From a bacterium (GTDB taxonomy: Bacteria > UBP15 > UBA6099), in the NCBI GenBank assembly GCA_029564595.1, contig JAKQPS010000005.1, forward strand, positions 1 through 64,000: a DNA stretch of 64,000 bases, given 5' to 3'. Positions 59,327-64,000 of the stretch are shown in pieces. The notes under the pieces were generated by a model. It did not search any database, was not told the origin of the DNA, and worked only from the letters and a program-made list of their open reading frames with translations. Position 1 is the first letter of the stretch; every line of letters begins with the position of its first letter. The translations under genes and the position numbers were made by a program.

Positions 59327-61177
59327 CTATTGTCGCCTATTTTTTTTCAATGCGTCTTTCATTCGGATAGCGTGTTCGAGATTTGCAGACGCCGCTTGAT
59401 TGTTAGGGTCTATCTGCAAAACTTTCCTGAAGAACGAAATCGCTGTATCGAAATCTCCGGCCTGCAAATATGTTACGCCTGACATCCCTAAAGCGTTTGC
59501 GTGCGAAGGCTCGCTTTCCAAAACATGTTCGTACCTTCGACGCGCGCCCTCAATGTCTCCTAAGTACAACAACGTGTTGCCCATAAGATAAACGGCGGCG
59601 TTCCAGTCCGGCTGCGTGATGAGGATTTCTTCTATCATCGGTTTTGCCTGCGCGGGTCTGCCGAGACTGTTCAATAGCAAAGCAATGTTGTAACGAACAT
59701 CGTTAGTGGGATGAAAAGCATAGGCTGAATAATAAGTTTTCAAAGCCTCGTCATGGCGGCCAGCGCGCCAATAAGCCGTTCCAAGCGCTAAATACGCCTC
59801 ATAATGTCGAGGGTCCAGCCTGACTGCGGCTTCCAGATTCGTTATCGCCTCTTTCAAATTCGAAGGGGTCGCCCCTATCTCGACGAGCCTTCGTCCGTAA
59901 CCGGTTCGCGCTTTGGAACTGTCCGGGCATACATCAACGGCGCTTTTCCATAGATACAACTCGTCGCGCCAATCGCGGTTTCTTTCAATTGTTTTCGCTC
60001 CGAAGAAAAATGCCACGCACAGCCCTATAAGGAAGCTCAACATCATTATTTTTGGCTTTGCGGATTCCAGTTTCAGTCCGGAATTCATAAAAGCCCCTGC
60101 AAGCATAATAGACAATCCCATTGAGGGCATGTAAAAATATCTTTCAGCTATAACTTCCCCGATAGGCGCGATATTTGAAATGGGAATCATGTTTATCAGA
60201 AAGAAGAAAGCGCCAAAGCTCAGATATTTTTCGGACTTCACGAATGCCAACCCGGCGATAAAAATCAGAGCGTAAAACAGCATCGCAAGTATCGGTTTGA
60301 TAGTCATCAAGGTATCAGGATTAGAGACGCAATGAACCAAACTGAACCCGGACGAAAAAAAGAACATCTGCAAGTATTTCAAAAAGGCGGATAAAATCAG
60401 AGGCGCGCTTTCAACGAAACTGCCGGCGGGATACACTGGCAAAGCGCCCGATTCGCTATTGGCCATTAGAACAAATCTTATCAGGGCGAATATTACGAAT
60501 ACTGTTATGTAGCAAAAATAAGCCGTTCGACTTTGCCAAATTTCATTGAAGCCGCTTTTTCTGCGCGACACCCATTCGTATACGAGAACGACAGCCGGAA
60601 ACACCGCCGCGTTCTCTTTAGAAAACATCGCAAACAAATAGAAAAGCGAAGCAAGCGCAAGTCGAGGAATAGAAAAACCTCCCGATTCACGCTTTGCTCC
60701 GATATGAGCAAATAAAGCCGCCAATAGAAAAAACGCGGCCAAAGGGTCTTCGACGAATGAAGCGGCGTTAACAGCTTCGCTTTGTATCGGGTGCAACGCG
60801 AATATTAAAGAGGCGAGGAAGGCTGTGGCTCTCGCGTTTGCGAACGATGACAATATTAAAAACAGAAGAATGGCGTTGGCGGCGTGCAACAGTATGCTTG
60901 TAATATGAAACGCGGGCGGGTTCTTTCCGCCGACAAGAGTTTGAATAAAAAAAAGCGCGGTGGCAACCGGTCTGTAACTCCGTTCGCCGCTGATATTAAA
61001 GTAGTCGTGATTGAAAAGTTTTTTCAGATTGCCGATATCGTTCAGATTGACGTTCTCTGCGATAATCACGCGGTCGTCATAAACGAACGGGTTATCGATT
61101 GAGCCGAAATATATCGACACAACCGCGACAAGCAACGCGAGCATATAAACAGGCTTTTTTATTTTATCGGGGTGCAT
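59327..61177 (-). CDS. TMTC-like membrane protein with C-terminal TPRs
   Basis: A 616-residue protein: about 10-11 membrane helices in the first 400 residues with the acidic first loop NPFVYDDRVII, then about five TPR repeats (YEAYLALGTAYWRAGRHDEA, ANALGMSGVTYLQAGDFDTA). This layout matches bacterial relatives of TMTC proteins, GT-C-fold enzymes that use lipid-linked sugars, and also exopolysaccharide export scaffolds. ATG 61177 is chosen over the TTG two codons earlier. It follows the pseudopilin-like gene by 18 bases. Confidence 0.82.
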   Translation of the reverse strand: MHPDKIKKPVYMLALLVAVVSIYFGSIDNPFVYDDRVIIAENVNLNDIGNLKKLFNHDYFNISGERSYRPVATALFFIQTLVGGKNPPAFHITSILLHAANAILLFLILSSFANARATAFLASLIFALHPIQSEAVNAASFVEDPLAAFFLLAALFAHIGAKRESGGFSIPRLALASLFYLFAMFSKENAAVFPAVVLVYEWVSRRKSGFNEIWQSRTAYFCYITVFVIFALIRFVLMANSESGALPVYPAGSFVESAPLILSAFLKYLQMFFFSSGFSLVHCVSNPDTLMTIKPILAMLFYALIFIAGLAFVKSEKYLSFGAFFFLINMIPISNIAPIGEVIAERYFYMPSMGLSIMLAGAFMNSGLKLESAKPKIMMLSFLIGLCVAFFFGAKTIERNRDWRDELYLWKSAVDVCPDSSKARTGYGRRLVEIGATPSNLKEAITNLEAAVRLDPRHYEAYLALGTAYWRAGRHDEALKTYYSAYAFHPTNDVRYNIALLLNSLGRPAQAKPMIEEILITQPDWNAAVYLMGNTLLYLGDIEGARRRYEHVLESEPSHANALGMSGVTYLQAGDFDTAISFFRKVLQIDPNNQAASANLEHAIRMKDALKKNRRQ

Positions 61178-61195
61178 ATCCAAGCGCTCATCGCG

Positions 61196-61618
61196 TCAAT
61201 CTATATAACTTTCCTCGAACACTACTCCGTCCGCTCCGAAACCGATAAGACGATACTCAAAACCCTTATCTTCGTTTCTCTCATAAAAAAAGTCGCCGGG
61301 ACTCATTGAATCACTGCCTGCTGTTTTAATCGGCAGGCCATTTGACGAAAAAGGATTCGGAGGATATTTTTTCAGCATTCCGGGGCCGATAAGAGAATCC
61401 GGGACTGAACCGCCAGCTACTTCGCCGCTCTGGGGAAAAACGCCTCCGTGTTTCTCGGCGTAGATATTCAGGGCTATGCTCAATCCTTTAATATTCATCG
61501 CGGCGAGCCTGTCATTTCTTTTGTTTCTGGATGTTAAACCGCCGAAAATAGAAATAATGAGACATAAAGCAACCGTTGCGCTCGCGTAAATCACATTTGC
61601 CGCGACATTCTTTTTCAT
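61196..61618 (-). CDS. Pseudopilin-like protein without the usual prepilin motif
   Basis: A 140-residue protein with one N-terminal helix (about 9-28) and a soluble domain like GspG: NIKGLSIALNIYAEKHGGVFPQ and then a Pro/Gly-rich end (KKYPPNPFSSNGLPIK, EYRLIGFGADGVVFEE). The usual G|FTLIE prepilin-peptidase site is lacking, so it would remain as a membrane anchor rather than enter a pilus. The start ATG is at 61618. It lies between KpsF and the TMTC-like gene. Confidence 0.72.
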   Translation of the reverse strand: MKKNVAANVIYASATVALCLIISIFGGLTSRNKRNDRLAAMNIKGLSIALNIYAEKHGGVFPQSGEVAGGSVPDSLIGPGMLKKYPPNPFSSNGLPIKTAGSDSMSPGDFFYERNEDKGFEYRLIGFGADGVVFEESYID

Positions 61619-61649
61619 AGGATGACGACCTGCGACACAAACCGAGCCG

Positions 61650-62714
61650 CTATTTACGCGCGGCAGTTTTTTTCTTCTTTTTGCCGGCGGTATTTGCGGC
61701 GGCTTTTTTCTGTTCGGGCGACGCTTTCGGCGCGGCGACTGACGGGTTCATTTTCAGAAGACCGAGTTGGACAAGATCATGAAGGTGTATCATTCCGACA
61801 GGTTCCAACTTTGCGCCGACGACCGGCAAAACGGTAATCGAATTGTCTTCCATGATTTTCAAAGCCTCAAACATCGTGCTTTCCCGCCGGACGTGTTTGG
61901 GAGATTTCGTCATGACGGATTTGACGCTTGTGAGGAACAGATTGGCGAGAGAGCCTTGAGACTTCTGAAGGAGTCGCCTGACATCCCCATCCGTGACGAT
62001 GCCGGTCAAAGCGCCGTCTGCGCCGACAATGCTGATGGCGCCCAAACCTTTTGAGGTAATCTCAAGCAACGCGTCTCGGAAAATCATGTCGCCTGCGGCG
62101 ACGGGATTTCCGGGTCTGGTGGCCAGAAGGTCTTCCACTGTGTAAATCGCCTCGCCGCCTGCGGCTTGCGAGCGTGAAGTTCTGCCGCTTTCGATGTCCT
62201 GCTCATAAAGCAAAGCCATAGCAAGCAGGTCCCCCAGAGCCAAAGCGCTCACACAAGTCGAGTAGGAAGCGAAATTGTCCGTTGCGTCCAGAGGCAGGGA
62301 AGTTTTCAGGAGGATATCGGCGGCGCGGGCAAGGCTGCTTCTGCCGCTCGGAGTTAGAGCTATGATTTTTGCTTTCTTCTTTTTGAGCCAAGGGAGAACC
62401 CTTATGATTTCGTCCGATTCGCCGCTGCTGGAAATAGCTATTGCCACGTCTTCATGAGATATCGAAGCGGCTTCGCCATAGAAAGCGGCTATGGGATCGA
62501 GAAGAAAAGCCCTGCGGCCGGCCGCTCTGAGGGTTGAAGCCAATTTGGCGCCGACAGCGCCTGATTTTCCGAAACCGAAAATCACGATCGAGCCTTTGCA
62601 TGATTTCAGAACAGATAAAGCTTTGTCGAAAGGCTGACCTAGCTCGCCGCCCATTCTTTCAAGCTCTAAACCCTGTCTTTGAAGCAGTTCTTTCATCTTC
62701 TTTGCGGCTGTCAT
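61650..62714 (-). CDS. KpsF/GutQ-type arabinose-5-phosphate isomerase
   Basis: A 354-residue sugar-phosphate isomerase: SIS domain (about 35-170; VIFGFGKSGAVGAKLASTL, ISSSGESDEI) and two CBS domains (about 205-325; GIVTDGDVRRLLQ, MEDNSITVLPVVG). It interconverts ribulose 5-phosphate and arabinose 5-phosphate, the first step to Kdo in lipopolysaccharide or capsule. A Lys/Ala-rich tail of about 25 residues at the end is extra. Start ATG has GGAGG seven bases ahead. No kdsA/B/C is next to it. Confidence 0.92.
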   Translation of the reverse strand: MTAAKKMKELLQRQGLELERMGGELGQPFDKALSVLKSCKGSIVIFGFGKSGAVGAKLASTLRAAGRRAFLLDPIAAFYGEAASISHEDVAIAISSSGESDEIIRVLPWLKKKKAKIIALTPSGRSSLARAADILLKTSLPLDATDNFASYSTCVSALALGDLLAMALLYEQDIESGRTSRSQAAGGEAIYTVEDLLATRPGNPVAAGDMIFRDALLEITSKGLGAISIVGADGALTGIVTDGDVRRLLQKSQGSLANLFLTSVKSVMTKSPKHVRRESTMFEALKIMEDNSITVLPVVGAKLEPVGMIHLHDLVQLGLLKMNPSVAAPKASPEQKKAAANTAGKKKKKTAARK

Positions 62715-62766
62715 AAACGGCCTCCGCTTTCCCGCTCCGGATTACGGTCTCTCGATTCCGGGCGAT

Positions 62767-63546
62767 TTATTCTATCATTTCCGGTCTTGGCCGAGGTTCC
62801 CTTGCCCAATCTTCCATTCTTCTTGAGAAGAACGCTTGAAACACCAGATACATGGTTGTCGACCACACTCCCAGCGATATCATAATGTGGAACATCGTTG
62901 TCATTACAATTCTTTTCTCCATGTCGACGCTGTGAGTCAACGGGGAAACGAATCTATTGTTAATAAACGGAGCCGACGCCGCGGTTGCGAATATCAACAA
63001 TCCGGCAAGAAGTCCTATTCCCGAGTAGTAGAATTTCAGCCCGCGCATTGCTTTTATTCCGACGAATATCTCGAAACAAAAGGCTCGAAGGTCCCAAGCG
63101 ACAGCGAACAAAGATTCGTGCTTGCGCACATTAATGCTGTTTTTCCATGCGGAATACACGCCATATAAGAAAGAAGCGGCGATAATCGGCCAAGTCAACG
63201 GCAACATATATGGATGAGGATAGAAGTAAACCATTAAAGAGAGAGAAAGCATAAATGGAAAATACGTCAATCCGAAAATATACAACATCGAAAGATGTAG
63301 ATGTTTTGAGGCTTTGTTTCTAAGGGCGATCTTTTTTCCTCTCGGACTCTCTTCCACCAGCCAAATCCAGTTATCCTCTGGCAGAATGAAAAACACAGGC
63401 GCTGAAACTATCATAAGCTTCAGCATAAAAACGAACATGCCGGACAACTCAGAGGGGGGCGCAAATCTTCCGAAAATAAAAACAGCAATCCAGAGGATCG
63501 CCTCAATGGCCAGAAAAACAAGCGCTTTAAATAATCTGACGTCCAA
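62767..63546 (-). CDS. Membrane protein of unknown function (6 helices)
   Basis: A 259-residue protein with about six membrane helices (about 7-25, 35-55, 88-107, 113-130, 174-195, 216-240). A basic cytosolic loop (SPRGKKIALRNKASKH) lies after the second helix, and the end is Arg/Pro-rich. I do not recognise the family; PEDNWIWLVEESPR is the most conserved-looking loop. The start is TTG at 63546, one base after the stop of the upstream gene, which suggests translational coupling. Confidence 0.72.
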   Translation of the reverse strand: MDVRLFKALVFLAIEAILWIAVFIFGRFAPPSELSGMFVFMLKLMIVSAPVFFILPEDNWIWLVEESPRGKKIALRNKASKHLHLSMLYIFGLTYFPFMLSLSLMVYFYPHPYMLPLTWPIIAASFLYGVYSAWKNSINVRKHESLFAVAWDLRAFCFEIFVGIKAMRGLKFYYSGIGLLAGLLIFATAASAPFINNRFVSPLTHSVDMEKRIVMTTMFHIMISLGVWSTTMYLVFQAFFSRRMEDWAREPRPRPEMIE

Positions 63547-63547
63547 T

Positions 63548-64000
63548 TCAGTATAACGTGAATGCGATATCGAGTCTGTCGGACGCTCTCACATCCTTTG
63601 CGGCAACCGCCCTTAGCAAAGCGTCATTGTCTCTGTTTCGCATCAGCCTTTCAATGATATCCAAATAGTCCTTGGCCGGAACCGCGCCGATTCTTTTTGT
63701 TTCTGCGTCAGGCAACATTCCTCTTTTCAAAGCTTCCGCCGAGACTCTTTGCAACGCGGAAGAAACAAACTGCTCAGCCTCGATGCGAGTCATCTCGCCG
63801 CTGACGCGTTGTTCTACGATAATCTCTCCAGTTGAAAAAATCCGCCTGTTTACAGTCGGCCTCATTTTTATATACATCTGCTGGCCTTTAAATACATTAT
63901 TGGCCGCCAGCGCGTCAATAATGACATCGTCTTTAGAAGCCTTCATCACGTCCATTAAACCTTTGAACTGCTCATTAAAAATCAGGCCTGTGTCTTTGTC
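63548..64000 (-). CDS. C-terminal part of an unknown protein, cut by window edge
   Basis: The frame is open from the window edge to the stop at 63548 (at least 150 residues). The visible part is mixed alpha/beta: VFKGQQMYIKMRPTVNRRIF, TGEIIVEQRVSGEMTRIEAE, then a helix and ALLRAVAAKDVRASDRLDIAF at the end. It has no Cys and no membrane helix. An ATG at 63955 exists, but no ribosome site supports it and the frame continues upstream. The end is slightly reminiscent of a DUF3084-like domain; I do not rely on this. Confidence 0.65.
   Translation of the reverse strand, partial: DKDTGLIFNEQFKGLMDVMKASKDDVIIDALAANNVFKGQQMYIKMRPTVNRRIFSTGEIIVEQRVSGEMTRIEAEQFVSSALQRVSAEALKRGMLPDAETKRIGAVPAKDYLDIIERLMRNRDNDALLRAVAAKDVRASDRLDIAFTLY

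Overview
The window is a 64-kb piece of a bacterial chromosome of about 50% G+C, densely coded on both strands with many genes overlapping by 1-8 bases. It comes from a flagellated, Gram-negative-type, free-living bacterium: there are four flagellins with a sigma-28 promoter, a KpsF/GutQ-type arabinose-5-phosphate isomerase (Kdo pathway), MscS, signal-peptide-bearing exported proteins, and full branched-chain amino acid and lysine genes. The order of housekeeping genes (pyrH-frr-cdsA-rseP without rpsB, tsf, uppS or dxr between them) and several unrecognised proteins suggest a poorly sampled lineage. No phylum can be assigned from the sequence alone.

Layout. 1-3877: a minus-strand tandem flagellin array (three complete genes, one cut by the window edge). 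Two of its spacers are near-identical 310-base blocks packed with hairpins. 4212-9418: a plus-strand operon for a hybrid histidine kinase, an Hsp20 chaperone and Lon protease. 9458-13428: a minus-strand run of phosphoesterase, PLD-like nuclease, TatD nuclease, a small unknown, a cupin and a GH1 glycosidase. 13580-15144: STAS protein plus FecR-domain protein. 15178-19158 (minus): B12-binding radical SAM protein, HypA, MetG. 19478-28127 (plus): ilvC-leuA-dapB, then an overlapping set of helical protein, SpoIIE-type phosphatase, TPR protein and an unrecognised 471-residue protein, then a HIRAN-domain protein. 28184-33011 (minus): pyrH-frr-small ORF-cdsA-rseP-GT2. 33210-40031: transporters, an exported carboxylesterase, a propeller-like protein, nitroreductase, MscS, MFS.

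40127-46289 (minus): GH4 glycosidase, a MoxR AAA+ ATPase paired with a TraB/Tiki-like 612-residue protein, a 55-residue Cys/Trp protein below the usual ORF length limit, two UPF0145 (YbjQ) paralogues with their own sigma-70 promoter, and an M48 peptidase. 46810-48743: tRNA-Arg(UCG) and a sodium:solute symporter. 49113-55594: a surface-glycan island (methyltransferase, two GT2 enzymes, a GT39-like membrane protein, a DegT aminotransferase, a hexapeptide acetyltransferase). 55752-64000 (minus): a 709-residue transaldolase-like protein, two TPR proteins (one TMTC-like membrane protein), a pseudopilin-like protein, a KpsF-type isomerase and two unrecognised genes.

Two signalling sets may work together. 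A RsbU-like phosphatase (23292-24902) and a lone STAS antagonist (13580-13915) are the two ends of a partner-switching circuit whose kinase is not in this window. The most promising unexplained items are the MoxR/TraB-like pair with its small neighbour, the structured flagellin spacers, and the unrecognised protein at the end of the phosphatase operon.
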